Both the position numbers and the translations under genes were made by a program. The notes below the pieces were generated by a model. The model had not been told where the DNA came from and searched no databases. It saw only the letters and a list, made by a program, of their open reading frames with translations. From positions 166,553-230,552 of the forward strand of contig CALUHH010000001.1 in assembly GCA_944320385.1 (NCBI GenBank): DNA of 64,000 bases, given 5' to 3'. Source of the DNA: an uncultured Atopobiaceae bacterium (GTDB lineage: Bacteria > Actinomycetota > Coriobacteriia > Coriobacteriales > Atopobiaceae). Below, in pieces: positions 53,548 through 64,000 of this stretch (positions are counted from its first letter, which is position 1; the number at the start of each line of letters is the position of its first letter).

Positions 53548-53979
53548 TCACTGCAAGTTGGCCGCGTGCTCCGCAGACACCGCCTCGATCAGGCGCGCGA
53601 GCGGCCAGGACCGGTTGACCTTGTTGAGCAGCGCCTTGGGCCCCACCACGCACCCCGCCTCGCGCGAGCGGGCGAGAAATACGTTGACCTGCGCGTCCGT
53701 AAGCCCGCAGAGCAGGACGAACTCGGCGCACTCCGGCGTCGGCCCCTCATAGGGCATCGGCGCGGGCCTGAACCCCGGAAGTCGGGCGAACGCGCCCGCC
53801 GGGTCGCCTAGGCGCTCGGGCAGCGCCGTGCGCGCCACCACGCCCATGTCGCGCAGGATCTTGCGCACCGCCGCGCCCTTCTCGGAAGAGGGGTCAAGCC
53901 CCCAGAGCACCGCGCACGCCGCGGGCCCCGAGGGCTTGACCTTCTTGCGGGCAGCCTTTTTCTGAGGCTTGCCGGCCAT
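53548..53979 (-). CDS. DUF3783 family protein
   Basis: 143 residues: a Lys-rich N-terminus (KPQKKAARKKVKPSG) then a compact alpha/beta domain with FVLLCGLTDAQVNVFLARS and LLNKVNRSWPLARLIEAVSA, as in DUF3783. Its start codon overlaps the rubrerythrin stop, so translation is probably coupled. Function unknown; linkage to oxidative-stress genes is the only clue. Confidence 0.7.
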   Translation of the reverse strand: MAGKPQKKAARKKVKPSGPAACAVLWGLDPSSEKGAAVRKILRDMGVVARTALPERLGDPAGAFARLPGFRPAPMPYEGPTPECAEFVLLCGLTDAQVNVFLARSREAGCVVGPKALLNKVNRSWPLARLIEAVSAEHAANLQ

Positions 53980-54563
53980 TAGCCGAAGTAACGCTCGAGC
54001 AGGCCCTTGAGAGCCTTGCCGTGACGGGCCTCGTCGCGCGCCATCTCGTGGACGGTGTCGTGGATGGCGTCGAGGTTGTTCTTCTTGGCGCAGGTGGCGA
54101 GCTCCGTCTTGCCCTGCGTGGCGCCGAACTCGCAGTCGACGCGCCAGGCGAGGTTGGCCTTGGTGGAGGCCTTCATGTTGGGCTCGAGCTCCTCGCCGAG
54201 CAGCTCGGCGAACTTGGAGGCGTGCTCGGCCTCCTCGTAGGCGGCCTTCTCCCAGTACAGGCCGATCTCGGGATAGCCCTCGCGGTGAGCGATGCGGGCC
54301 ATGCAGAGGTACATGCCGACCTCGGAGCACTCGCCGTTGAAGTTGGCCTTGAGCTGCTCGAGGATGTAGGCCTTGTCCTCGTCGGAGATGTCGGGGTTGT
54401 CCTTGACGGTCTTGCCGTAGATGCCGTACTCGTGCTCGGCGGCGAGCTTGAGCTCACCCTCGACCTTCTCGAACTGGCTGGCAGGAGCCTTGCAGACCGG
54501 GCACTCCGCCGGCGGCTCCTCGCCCTCGTAGATGTAACCGCAGACCTTGCAGACCCACTTCAT
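53979..54563 (-). CDS. Reverse rubrerythrin (N-terminal rubredoxin domain)
   Basis: Non-haem diiron peroxide reductase for anaerobes. 194 residues: the rubredoxin-type site is at the N-terminus ([10 protein letters not shown] and CPVCKAP), followed by the four-helix diiron domain with repeated ExxH-type ligands ([53 protein letters not shown]). This order is reversed relative to classical rubrerythrin. RBS AAGGAGG. A PerR-like gene lies just upstream in the same direction, so peroxide control is likely. Confidence 0.92.
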   Translation of the reverse strand: MKWVCKVCGYIYEGEEPPAECPVCKAPASQFEKVEGELKLAAEHEYGIYGKTVKDNPDISDEDKAYILEQLKANFNGECSEVGMYLCMARIAHREGYPEIGLYWEKAAYEEAEHASKFAELLGEELEPNMKASTKANLAWRVDCEFGATQGKTELATCAKKNNLDAIHDTVHEMARDEARHGKALKGLLERYFG

Positions 54564-54631
54564 GGTGACCTCCTTGTTTGAATGCGTGCGGCGAGCCCGT
54601 CGGCTGCGCCGCCCTCTCCTATGCACACGGC

Positions 54632-55030
54632 CTACGCCGTAGATGCCAAACCTTGCTGACATGCGGGGCAGATGCCGTCGAACTGCAGCGAGTGGCTGGT
54701 TATCTGATACCCAGATGCCTGCGCCGCTGTCTCGTCAACGCCGGCGAGCACGGGAATCATCACGTCGTCGACACGACCGCAGCAGGTGCAGCGCACGTGG
54801 TAGTGTGCGAACGCCTGGTGGTCAAAGCGATCGGCGCCGTTGTTGATCCTCACGCGGCCGATCCGCCCCTCGTCGGAGAGCTTGCCCAGCGTGCGATAGA
54901 CCGTCGCGCGGCCGATGCTGGGGTGCTCGACATGAACGGCCTCGTACACCTCGTCCGCCGTGGGATGGTTTGCCAGCCGGCGCAGCTCGTCTTCGATGAT
55001 CGCGCGCTGGACCGTGTTCCTGCTCGCCAT
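54632..55030 (-). CDS. Fur family regulator, PerR-like
   Basis: 132 residues: winged helix ([35 protein letters not shown]), then the dimerization domain with metal ligands [14 protein letters not shown] and a C-terminal CPAC pair for structural zinc. The Asp and His content ([11 protein letters not shown]) fits peroxide-sensing PerR better than Fur, but this is a judgement. It precedes rubrerythrin. A palindrome in its own promoter suggests autoregulation. Confidence 0.85.
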   Translation of the reverse strand: MASRNTVQRAIIEDELRRLANHPTADEVYEAVHVEHPSIGRATVYRTLGKLSDEGRIGRVRINNGADRFDHQAFAHYHVRCTCCGRVDDVMIPVLAGVDETAAQASGYQITSHSLQFDGICPACQQGLASTA

Positions 55031-55066
55031 GTCTCGCCTCCTCTCGACTGAGAAGACTATAGCATA

Positions 55067-55083
55067 TTGAGATTCAATCTCAA
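55067..55083 (-). promoter_or_regulatory. PerR/Fur-type operator palindrome
   Basis: TTGAGATTCAATCTCAA, perfect 8-1-8 arms, 37 bases upstream of the perR-like start. Size and symmetry match the 7-1-7 PerR boxes. Neighbouring CTGAGAAT-type sequence may be a second half site. Confidence 0.65.
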
Positions 55084-55111
55084 CTGAGAATTTGTCTTTG
55101 TTTGGGCCGCT

Positions 55112-55205
55112 GAGAAATGTACGACCAACTCGCCGCGCAATATCCTTATCATTTAATTAGTTAGTTCCTCATAAAACACGTGGAGAATTGGGTCGTACAT
55201 TTCTC
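55112..55205. repeat. Inverted-repeat element with GAGAAATGTACGA ends, copy 2
   Basis: Perfect 15-base ends (GAGAAATGTACGACC and complement) around an AT-rich interior, between the divergent perR-like promoter and the end of tsaE. Same ends as the element at 32.45 kb, different interior. Confidence 0.85.
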
Positions 55206-55250
55206 GCAGTCAGATGCTCGAGCAGGCGAGAAGGACGCGCGCCCGGGCAC

Positions 55251-55730
55251 CTACAGCGCGGCCAGCAGCTCCTCGCCACGGACATCGTGCGCGACGAGAA
55301 GAACCTCGCGCGGCGGCTCCTCGCCGAGAGCGGCCTCGTCATCGAGGCGCGTCACGAAGACGTCCACGCGGGCGTCACCAATCTCGTCGGCGAACTGCTC
55401 GCCCCACTCGATCGAGCAGACGCCGTCGGCGCCGAGCACGTCGAAGATGCCCGTGTCCTCGAGCTGGGCAGAGTCGTCCAGGCGATAGAGGTCAAAGTGG
55501 TAGAGCGGCATCTCGGCCCCCTCGTAGACCATCTCGATGGTGAACGTGGGGCTCGTGACGTCGGCGGTCACGCCCATGCCCTGTGCGATGCCCTTGGTGA
55601 GCTGCGTCTTGCCCGCCCCGAGGTCGCCGGTCAGCACCAGCACGTCGCCTGGCGCCAGAAGGCGCCCGAGCCGCTCGCCCAGTGCGATGGTCTCGTCGCG
55701 CGAGCACGTCCTGAACCTCTTCTCGCTCAT
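55251..55730 (-). CDS. tsaE: tRNA t6A biosynthesis ATPase
   Basis: 159 residues with Walker A GDLGAGKTQLTKGIA, the conserved TSPTFTIEMVYEG and HFDLYRL, and Walker B-like IEWGEQF. Partner of TsaB and TsaD in threonylcarbamoyladenosine formation. ATGA overlap with the uracil-DNA glycosylase stop indicates cotranscription. Confidence 0.95.
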   Translation of the reverse strand: MSEKRFRTCSRDETIALGERLGRLLAPGDVLVLTGDLGAGKTQLTKGIAQGMGVTADVTSPTFTIEMVYEGAEMPLYHFDLYRLDDSAQLEDTGIFDVLGADGVCSIEWGEQFADEIGDARVDVFVTRLDDEAALGEEPPREVLLVAHDVRGEELLAAL

Positions 55731-56344
55731 CGCCCCTCCTCCGTGACGGGATGCTCTGCCAGCCACGCGCCGACCATGCGCAGGTCGGCCTCGAGCAGCG
55801 GCTGCCAGTCGGAGTGATAGATGCAGGCGGCCGGGTGGAAGGTCGGGCAGACCACGAAGTGGCCCGTCTGGTAGAGCTGGCCGCGCAGCGACGTCACGCC
55901 CTTGTTGGTGCGCAGCACAAACTGGGACGCAAAGTTGCCCAGGCACACGATGACGTCGGGCCAGATGGAGCGGATCTGCTCGCGCAGGAAGGGCGAGCAG
56001 ACCTCGATCTCCTCGGGCTTGGGGTTGCGGTTTCCGGGCGGGCGACACTTGACCACGTTTGCGATGTAGATCTCGTCCCGCGTCAGCCCCGCGCAGCCGA
56101 GAAGGGCGTCGAGCTTGTGACCTGCGGCGCCCACGAACGGCTCGCCCTGGAGGTCCTCGTTGCGGCCGGGCCCCTCGCCCACGAACATCACGCGCGCATG
56201 GGGGTTTCCCACGCCGAAGACGAGGTTGGTGCGCGTGGCACCGAGCGGGCACAGCTGGCAGTCGCCCATGAGGTCGCGGATCTCCCGCAGCGTGACCTCG
56301 CGCGGCCGCTGGTGCTCGTGGCCGGGAATGTGCATGACGGACAT
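55727..56344 (-). CDS. Uracil-DNA glycosylase, family 4/5 type
   Basis: 205 residues. Motifs [20 protein letters not shown] and [20 protein letters not shown], with four cysteines (CQLC, and C at the two ends of [19 protein letters not shown]) placed for a [4Fe-4S] cluster, and a C-terminal PTFHPAA. Removes uracil from DNA. The start is set at MSVMHIPG after AAGGGGG; a longer frame antisense to alr is not supported. Confidence 0.88.
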   Translation of the reverse strand: MSVMHIPGHEHQRPREVTLREIRDLMGDCQLCPLGATRTNLVFGVGNPHARVMFVGEGPGRNEDLQGEPFVGAAGHKLDALLGCAGLTRDEIYIANVVKCRPPGNRNPKPEEIEVCSPFLREQIRSIWPDVIVCLGNFASQFVLRTNKGVTSLRGQLYQTGHFVVCPTFHPAACIYHSDWQPLLEADLRMVGAWLAEHPVTEEGR

Positions 56345-56393
56345 GAGGTCGAGCCCCCTTCTCTCCGCGGCCGTGCGCCGGCCGCCGGACCCG

Positions 56394-57554
56394 CTAGGTG
56401 TAGATCTTCTCAAGGCGCATCCCAAAGTCGCAGACAACCTCATAGTTGATCGTGTTGCGCAGCGACGCCATCTCGTCGGCGCTGATGGACTCGTTGCCGT
56501 CGGAGCCAATGAGCGTGACCACGTCGCCGTACTCGATGGGCCGCGAAGGGCGGTAGGCGCGGGCGCTGTTGACGTCCACGGCGAACATGAACTGGTCCAT
56601 GCAGATGTTGCCCACCTGCCGGCAGCGGATGCCGTCCACGAGCACGTCCATGTTGTTGGAGAGCTCGCGGGCGAGGCCGTCCGCATAGCCGATGGGCACG
56701 GTGGCCACCTGGATGTTCTTCTTGGGCACGCGCCAGGTGAGGCCGTAGCCCACGCCGTCCCCCACGTTGGGGTAGAGCACGCGCACCACGCGGCCCCTCA
56801 CGCTCATGACCGGCTCGAGCTCGATGCGCGGGCGCGTGACGTCGGCGGGGTGCAGGCCGTAGAGGCCGATGCCGACGCGGCACATGTCGAAGTGGCACTC
56901 GGGGTGCAGCACGGTTCCGGGCGTGTTGTCGCAGTGGACCAGGCCCGTCTCGAGCCCCGCCCCGCGCAGCGCCTCGACCGCCTCGCGAAAGCGGTTGAGC
57001 TGCAGGGCAAAGTCCCAGTCGTCGAGGACGTCGGCGGTCGCGAAGTGCGTGAAGGTGCCCGCGCACTCCAGGCCGCGGTGGAAGTCGATCGTGCGGCGCA
57101 GCTCGACGACGTCCTGCCGCCGCACCCCGATGCGCGTCATGCCCGTGTCGACGGCGAGATGATAGCGCGCCACGCGGTTGCGGGCGGCAGCGGCCTCGCC
57201 GAGGGCGAGGGCGAAGTCGGCGGTGTAGACGGCCGGCATGAGGTCGTAGTCAACGAGCGTCCCGACGCAGTCCACCGGAGGCTCGGAGAGCACCAGGACC
57301 GGCCACTCGATGCCGGCCTCGCGCAGGGCGATGCCCTCCCCCACCGTGGCGACGGCGAACTGGTTGGCGCCCGCAGCGTGCATCGTCTTTGCGCAGGGCA
57401 CGGCGCCGTGACCGTAGGCGTCCGCCTTGACGACGCACATCATCTGCGGCCCGCGGCCGATCTGCCTCCTGAACGCCGCCGTGTTCCTCCGGAGCGCGGC
57501 GAGGTTCACCTCGACCCAGGACCAGCGGGTGGCGGGACTCGTGACCTTCTCCAT
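56394..57554 (-). CDS. alr: Alanine racemase
   Basis: Makes D-alanine for peptidoglycan. 386 residues; PLP Lys in [10 protein letters not shown] and the catalytic Tyr in [13 protein letters not shown]. The start MEKVTSP is nine bases after GGAG; an ATG three codons earlier is too close to that site. It follows nnr in the same direction. Confidence 0.95.
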   Translation of the reverse strand: MEKVTSPATRWSWVEVNLAALRRNTAAFRRQIGRGPQMMCVVKADAYGHGAVPCAKTMHAAGANQFAVATVGEGIALREAGIEWPVLVLSEPPVDCVGTLVDYDLMPAVYTADFALALGEAAAARNRVARYHLAVDTGMTRIGVRRQDVVELRRTIDFHRGLECAGTFTHFATADVLDDWDFALQLNRFREAVEALRGAGLETGLVHCDNTPGTVLHPECHFDMCRVGIGLYGLHPADVTRPRIELEPVMSVRGRVVRVLYPNVGDGVGYGLTWRVPKKNIQVATVPIGYADGLARELSNNMDVLVDGIRCRQVGNICMDQFMFAVDVNSARAYRPSRPIEYGDVVTLIGSDGNESISADEMASLRNTINYEVVCDFGMRLEKIYT

Positions 57555-57575
57555 GGCGGTCATCTCCCCCTGTGC

Positions 57576-59183
57576 CTAATCGTCGGATTCCGGGTACATC
57601 GCGTGCTCCTCGACGGCATCCACGGCCAGACCGATGACGTCGATGAGGTCGGTCGCCATGACGCCGCGCGCGCCCATGTGCTCGGCGGCGAGGGAGCCCG
57701 CATAGCCGTGGACCTCGCACACAAAGGCAGCGAGAAGGGCGAGGTCCGTCCCCTCGCTCGCGCGCTGGGCGAGGGCCGAGACCATCATGCCCGCGAGCAC
57801 GTCCCCCGAGCCGGCGGTCGCCAGGGACGCGGGGCCCGGCTTGGGCAGCACGGCACGCTCGACGCTCACGCAGCCGGTCGCGTTGCCCTTGGCAACGACG
57901 ACGAGCTCGGAGCCGCCGTCGGCCCACACGATCTTGCGGGCCGCCTCGAGCTGCGCGACGAGCGAGTCGGGCGGGTTGTCGGGACAGCCGACGAGGCGGC
58001 CGAGCTCCTGGCGGTGCGGAGTGAGGACGAGGGGCGCGCGACGGCGCGTGACCTCGGGGAAGTCGGGCAGGGAGCCGTCGGTGAGACGAGAGAGGCAGTT
58101 GAGGCCGTCGGCGTCGACGACGAGCGGGACGTCGGTCTCGAGCAGGGCGGAGACGACGGTCGTGGTGCCGCCGGTCGCGCGCATGCCCGGGCCCACGAGC
58201 ACGGCCGAGGAGCGGGCGGCGAGCTTGGCGACGACGTCGCGCGCATCCGCGGATATGGTCCCGTCGGCATCTTCGGGCAGCGGGACCACGGGAATCTCGA
58301 GCAGGTGAGACTGGGCGACAAACGCGATCGAGGCAGGAACGGCAAGCGTGACGTAGCCGGCGCCCATGCGCGCGGCTGCGCGCGCCGCCATGATCGCGGC
58401 GCCCGGGAACCTCCGGGAGCCGCCCACCACGAGCACCGAGCCGCGGGAGAACTTGTCGACCGCCGCCGTGGGCGCGCTGACCACTTCCAGATAGTCAACC
58501 AGGTCGGTGCGCCACGCCACGGGGTCGGCGTCGATCACGAGGCGCTCGGTCTGCTCGGCAAGCGGGGCAACGACGATGGCGCCGCACACGTCACGGCCGG
58601 CGTCGGCGAGAAGACCGGGCTTGAGCGCGAGCATGGTCACCGTCATGTCGGCGACGACGCAGCTCTTGGCGGAAAGGCCGGTCTGTGCAGAGAGGCCGCT
58701 CGGGACGTCGACGGAGACGACCTGCGCGCCGCAGGCGTTCACGCAGTCGATCCAGATGTCAAAGGGGGCGCGCACCTCACCGTGAAAGCCCGTGCCCAGC
58801 ATGCAGTCGAGCACGACGTCGGTCGTGGAGAGCAGGCTCTCGAGCTCGTCGCGCGACGGCCCCACCATGGGCGCGATTCCCGCCCGGACGGCGCTCTGCG
58901 CCACCTGGCGGGCAAGGTCGCCCGCCAGCTCGTCGGGGGAGACCGGCGTCACCACGGTGACGTTGGCCCCGTGGGCGTGGAGCGCCTCCGCGGCGACCCA
59001 GCCGTCGCCCCCGTTGTTGCCCAGGCCGGCGAGGACCACCACGTTGTCAACGCCGCCGAGCTCGAGCACCTCCTGCGCCGCGGCGCACCCGGCGCGGTGC
59101 ATGAGCTCGGAGACGCTCACCCCCTCGCGCGTAAGGGCGACCTCGACGCACTTGACGTCCTCGATGTTGAGCACGGGCTGCAT
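57576..59183 (-). CDS. nnr: Bifunctional NAD(P)H-hydrate epimerase/dehydratase
   Basis: Repairs hydrated NADH/NADPH. 535 residues: epimerase domain at the N-terminus ([20 protein letters not shown]), ADP/ATP-dependent dehydratase at the C-terminus ([20 protein letters not shown] and [18 protein letters not shown]). ATG start four bases from the acpS stop, so acpS-nnr-alr form an operon, the common bacterial order. Confidence 0.95.
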   Translation of the reverse strand: MQPVLNIEDVKCVEVALTREGVSVSELMHRAGCAAAQEVLELGGVDNVVVLAGLGNNGGDGWVAAEALHAHGANVTVVTPVSPDELAGDLARQVAQSAVRAGIAPMVGPSRDELESLLSTTDVVLDCMLGTGFHGEVRAPFDIWIDCVNACGAQVVSVDVPSGLSAQTGLSAKSCVVADMTVTMLALKPGLLADAGRDVCGAIVVAPLAEQTERLVIDADPVAWRTDLVDYLEVVSAPTAAVDKFSRGSVLVVGGSRRFPGAAIMAARAAARMGAGYVTLAVPASIAFVAQSHLLEIPVVPLPEDADGTISADARDVVAKLAARSSAVLVGPGMRATGGTTTVVSALLETDVPLVVDADGLNCLSRLTDGSLPDFPEVTRRRAPLVLTPHRQELGRLVGCPDNPPDSLVAQLEAARKIVWADGGSELVVVAKGNATGCVSVERAVLPKPGPASLATAGSGDVLAGMMVSALAQRASEGTDLALLAAFVCEVHGYAGSLAAEHMGARGVMATDLIDVIGLAVDAVEEHAMYPESDD

Positions 59184-59187
59184 GTCT

Positions 59188-59727
59188 CTACTCCTTCGTA
59201 GCGTTCTTCTCGTCGAGACGGCCCTCGATGCCGCTCAGGGCCTCCTCCTGGACGCGCTCGAGCTCGTCGAGCACCGAGCGCGCCTCCTTGAACGACGTCG
59301 CCAGCGCGCGCGCCGCCTCGTCGCGGGCGGGAGGCGCCGGCCTGACGTCGTCGGTCACGGCGATGGCGTTGGCCACCGCGACGTCTCGCGTGTGCGAGAT
59401 GGACAGGGCGATCTCGCGCACGCCGCGCTCGCGGGCGATCTCGGCCGCCCTGCCGGCGAGAACGACGCGCGGACGCCCGGACTCGTCGCGCGACACCGAG
59501 ACGTCGCGCAGGCCGATGCCTCCGGAGAAGCCGGTCCCGAGTGCCTTGAGCACCGCCTCCCGCGCGGCGAACCGCGCGGCGTAATGCTCCGCCGGCCGCG
59601 CGCTCTTCTCGCAATACGCGCGCTCCTCGTCCGTGAAGACGCGCCTCACGAAGTTGGGGCGCCGCGCGATGACGCGCTCCATGCGCTCGATCTCGAGCAT
59701 GTCCACGCCGATGCCTGCCGTTGCCAT
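59188..59727 (-). CDS. acpS: Holo-[acyl-carrier-protein] synthase with C-terminal extension
   Basis: Transfers phosphopantetheine to ACP. Metal-binding Asp in [12 protein letters not shown] and Glu in [14 protein letters not shown]. The core is ~125 residues as usual. About 50 further residues ([20 protein letters not shown] to the end) form a charged helix not normal in the family. Between glmS and nnr with almost no gaps. Confidence 0.93.
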   Translation of the reverse strand: MATAGIGVDMLEIERMERVIARRPNFVRRVFTDEERAYCEKSARPAEHYAARFAAREAVLKALGTGFSGGIGLRDVSVSRDESGRPRVVLAGRAAEIARERGVREIALSISHTRDVAVANAIAVTDDVRPAPPARDEAARALATSFKEARSVLDELERVQEEALSGIEGRLDEKNATKE

Positions 59728-59729
59728 AG

Positions 59730-61580
<1,851 letters not shown>

Positions 61581-61656
61581 GCGGAGCCTCCTCGTGTCTG
61601 CGTCTGCGGCACGTCACGATTCTAGCAGCCCGACGGGCGGCGCAGCGTTGCCCCAC

Positions 61657-62994
61657 CTAGGCTTGAAACGGCTTGAGCGCCTCGAGCACGAAGGCGTTGG
61701 CCTTGCGGCACAGCTCGTCGGTCGGCGCCTCGGCGAGGGTGCGCACCAGCGGCTCGGTGCCGGAGGCGCGCACGAGCACGCGGCCCTGGCCGGCGAGGAA
61801 CTCCTCCGCCTGCTTGACCGCCGCGAGCACGCCCGCGTCGCTCATGGCCGCGTCCTTGTCGCTCACGCGCACGTTGACGAGCTCCTGGGGGTAGAGCTTG
61901 ACCGGGGCGCACAGCTGCGAGAGCTTCTCGCGCTCCGCGCGCAGGACCTCCATGATGCGCAGCGACGTCATGATGCCGTCGCCCGTGCACTCGATGTCAC
62001 CAAAGATGATGTGGCCCGACTGCTCGCCGCCCAGGCTATAGCCGTTCTCGCGCATGCAGGCATAGACGTTCTTGTCGCCCACCGCCGTGGTCTCATAGGA
62101 GAGGCTCGCCTCGTCGAAGGCCTTGAACAGGCCATAGTTGCTCATGACGGTGGGGACCACGGTGCCGGCCGTGAGGCGGCCGTGCTTGTTGAGGTAGACG
62201 CCGCAGATGTAGAGGATCAGGTCGCCGTCGACGACGTTTCCGCGCTCGTCCACGGCAAGGCAGCGGTCCGCGTCGCCGTCGTAGGCAAAGCCCACGTCCA
62301 GGCCCTGCTCGACCACGTGGCGGCGCAGGCGGTCGATGTGCGTGGACCCGCAGTCGACGTTGATGTTGAAGCCGTCGGGGCTGTTGTTGATCACGCGGAC
62401 GTCGGCGCCGAGGGCGTCGAAGACGGGCTTGGCCACGGAGGAGGCGGCGCCGTTGGCGCAGTCGAGCCCCACCTTGACGCCCTGGAGCGAGAAGTTGGCG
62501 CTCGCGATGAGATGGGCGATGTAGCGGTTGCGGCCCTGCATGTAGTCGACCGTGCAGCCGATGGCCTCGCCGGTGGCGAGCGGAACCTCGATCTTGCCGT
62601 CGATGTAGTCCTCGATGAGCTCGAGGACGTCCTCGTCCATCTTGTAGCCCTCGTCGTTCACGAGCTTGATGCCGTTGTCGGTGTAGGGGTTGTGGGATGC
62701 GGTGATCATGACGCCGCAGTCAAACGCGCCGTCGACGACCTCGTAGGAGACGCCGGGCGTGGGGATGACGTGCAGCATGTACGCATCGGCGCCGGAGGCC
62801 ACCAGGCCCGAGACCAGCGCGGACTCGAACATGTAGCTCGAGCGGCGCGTGTCCTTGCCCAGGACGATGCGGGCCTTCTTGCCCTGACGGGCCCCGTAGT
62901 ACCAGCCCACGAAGCGGCCGATCTTATAGGCGTGCTCGACGTTGAGGCCCTCGTTGGCGACGCCGCGGAAGCCGTCGGTTCCAAAGTACTTCAT
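61657..62994 (-). CDS. glmM: Phosphoglucosamine mutase
   Basis: Converts GlcN-6-P to GlcN-1-P, between GlmS and GlmU. 445 residues with the phosphoserine loop TASHNPYTDNGIK, metal-binding DGDADR and the C-terminal RASGTEPLVR. The start MKYFGTDGFRG is the family N-terminus. It lies directly upstream of glmS in the same direction. Confidence 0.96.
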   Translation of the reverse strand: MKYFGTDGFRGVANEGLNVEHAYKIGRFVGWYYGARQGKKARIVLGKDTRRSSYMFESALVSGLVASGADAYMLHVIPTPGVSYEVVDGAFDCGVMITASHNPYTDNGIKLVNDEGYKMDEDVLELIEDYIDGKIEVPLATGEAIGCTVDYMQGRNRYIAHLIASANFSLQGVKVGLDCANGAASSVAKPVFDALGADVRVINNSPDGFNINVDCGSTHIDRLRRHVVEQGLDVGFAYDGDADRCLAVDERGNVVDGDLILYICGVYLNKHGRLTAGTVVPTVMSNYGLFKAFDEASLSYETTAVGDKNVYACMRENGYSLGGEQSGHIIFGDIECTGDGIMTSLRIMEVLRAEREKLSQLCAPVKLYPQELVNVRVSDKDAAMSDAGVLAAVKQAEEFLAGQGRVLVRASGTEPLVRTLAEAPTDELCRKANAFVLEALKPFQA

Positions 62995-63088
62995 TCCCGT
63001 CCCCTCCAGTGAGTGCGTTTGAGCCGTAGATGTTCCCATCCTACCCCCGTCGCGCCCAACCACGCAAAGCGTTACCTGATTTCAAAAA

Positions 63089-63116
63089 AGACCCGCCGGC
63101 CGAAGCCAGCGGGTCT
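63089..63116 (-). terminator. Rho-independent terminator of rplM-rpsI
   Basis: On the minus strand, AGACCCGCTGGC, TTCG loop, GCCGGCGGGTCT, followed by TTTTTT. It ends the ribosomal protein operon before glmM. Confidence 0.9.
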
Positions 63117-63140
63117 TGGGTGCGATATGGGCAAGAGGCC

Positions 63141-63536
<396 letters not shown>

Positions 63537-63539
63537 CGG

Positions 63540-63980
63540 TTAGGCCCTCCAATCGATCTGGACGGGGTTCTGGGCCGTGTGCGGGTGCTCGGGGCCGGCG
63601 TAGACCTTGAGCTTGGTGCCCTGCTTGCGGCCGAGGGTGGTCTTGGGGAGCATGCCCTTGATGGCGTGCTCGACGACGCGCTCGGGGTGCTTCTCCATAG
63701 CCTCGCGGAAGCTCTCGAGCTTGAGGCCTCCGAGGTAGCCGGAGTAGCGCCAGTACTGCTTGTGATCGGCCTTCACGCCGGTGAGGACGACCTTGTCGGC
63801 GTTGATGACGACGACGAAGTCACCGGTGTCGGCGTTGGGGGTGTACTGGGGCTTGTTCTTGCCACGAAGAATCATGGCAGCCGTGGTGGCAAGACGACCG
63901 AGCGTGGCGCCCTCAGCGTCGATGAGCACCCACTTGCGCTCGACTTCGCCGTTCTTGGCGAACTGAGTCGACTTCTTCAC
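63540..63980 (-). CDS. rplM: 50S ribosomal protein L13
   Basis: 146 residues with the family motifs [20 protein letters not shown] and [24 protein letters not shown] start follows TAGGAGGAG. First gene of the rplM-rpsI operon; the promoter lies outside the window. Confidence 0.97.
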   Translation of the reverse strand: MKKSTQFAKNGEVERKWVLIDAEGATLGRLATTAAMILRGKNKPQYTPNADTGDFVVVINADKVVLTGVKADHKQYWRYSGYLGGLKLESFREAMEKHPERVVEHAIKGMLPKTTLGRKQGTKLKVYAGPEHPHTAQNPVQIDWRA

Positions 63981-64000
63981 TTGACTCCTCCTACGTACCT

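Noticed and set aside
56160..59201. Open frame of about 1000 codons antisense to alr and nnr
   Set aside because: Two well-conserved enzymes occupy the opposite strand; the translation is His/Arg/Ala-rich with no family features.
61581..61656. glmS ribozyme upstream of glmS
   Set aside because: The gap is only 76 bases and shows no recognisable ribozyme core.

Overview
The window is about 64 kb of high-GC DNA (about two thirds G+C by eye) from an actinobacterial chromosome. Gene content points to the class Coriobacteriia, most likely Atopobiaceae (Olsenella or a close relative): an NfnAB transhydrogenase, a reverse rubrerythrin, a TsaB-RimI-TsaD fusion, an FMN-riboswitch RibU-ECF operon and an anaerobic amino-acid metabolism. 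No rRNA, prophage or CRISPR array is present. There is one tRNA (Gln-TTG). The genus is inferred from gene content, not from a marker search.

Layout. 1-9.9 kb: endonuclease III, a UvrA-like ATPase without a UvrB-binding domain, a deformylase-like protein lacking its catalytic Glu, TrmL, a GNAT and an esterase joined tail to tail by a repeat, a GntR/ABC exporter operon, a hydrolase and a PFL/UPF0210 protein. 10-11.6 kb: a DUF559-like (PD-(D/E)XK-type) gene bracketed by two related AT-rich inverted-repeat elements. 11.6-20.9 kb: murB, FMN riboswitch-ribU-ecfA-ecfT, purL, an EamA transporter. 20.9-24 kb: lipoprotein serpin, ECF sigma factor and putative anti-sigma protein. 24-35 kb: malic enzyme, NlpC/P60-like protein, galE, polyprenyl synthase, peptidoglycan-binding protein, tRNA-Gln, glmU-prs-pth and nfnAB. 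35-43 kb: nucleotidyltransferase, XRE regulator, groES-groEL, a duplicated-domain lipoprotein, nadE. 43-48.5 kb: a REP-associated tyrosine transposase (RAYT), a polar amino-acid ABC transporter and, divergently, a cysteine desulfidase-type enzyme. 48.5-51 kb: ogt-alkA, a frameshifted methyltransferase and an AraC-type DNA-binding domain. 51-64 kb: tsaB-rimI-tsaD, DUF3783, rubrerythrin, PerR-like regulator, tsaE, uracil-DNA glycosylase, alr, nnr, acpS, glmS, glmM, rpsI and rplM.

Themes. glmS, glmM and glmU (UDP-GlcNAc synthesis) are all here with murB and alr, so the window holds much of early peptidoglycan synthesis. tsaB, tsaD and tsaE together serve tRNA t6A modification.

The most unusual signals are in the DNA itself. 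(1) Seventeen short palindromes share a GGGAC-N-GTCCC-type core (GGGGACAGTCCCC and variants). They fall into three flank families. They sit mostly at gene 3' ends and often supply the stop codon, or have removed it so that the repeat is translated. A RAYT gene, the known mobilizer class for REP elements, lies between two of them. (2) A 10-mer, CGAGAAGRAC, occurs about 40 times on both strands, in genes and between them, far above base-composition expectation. It resembles an uptake or Chi-like signal in its distribution. (3) Several further unrelated families of intergenic inverted repeats are present.
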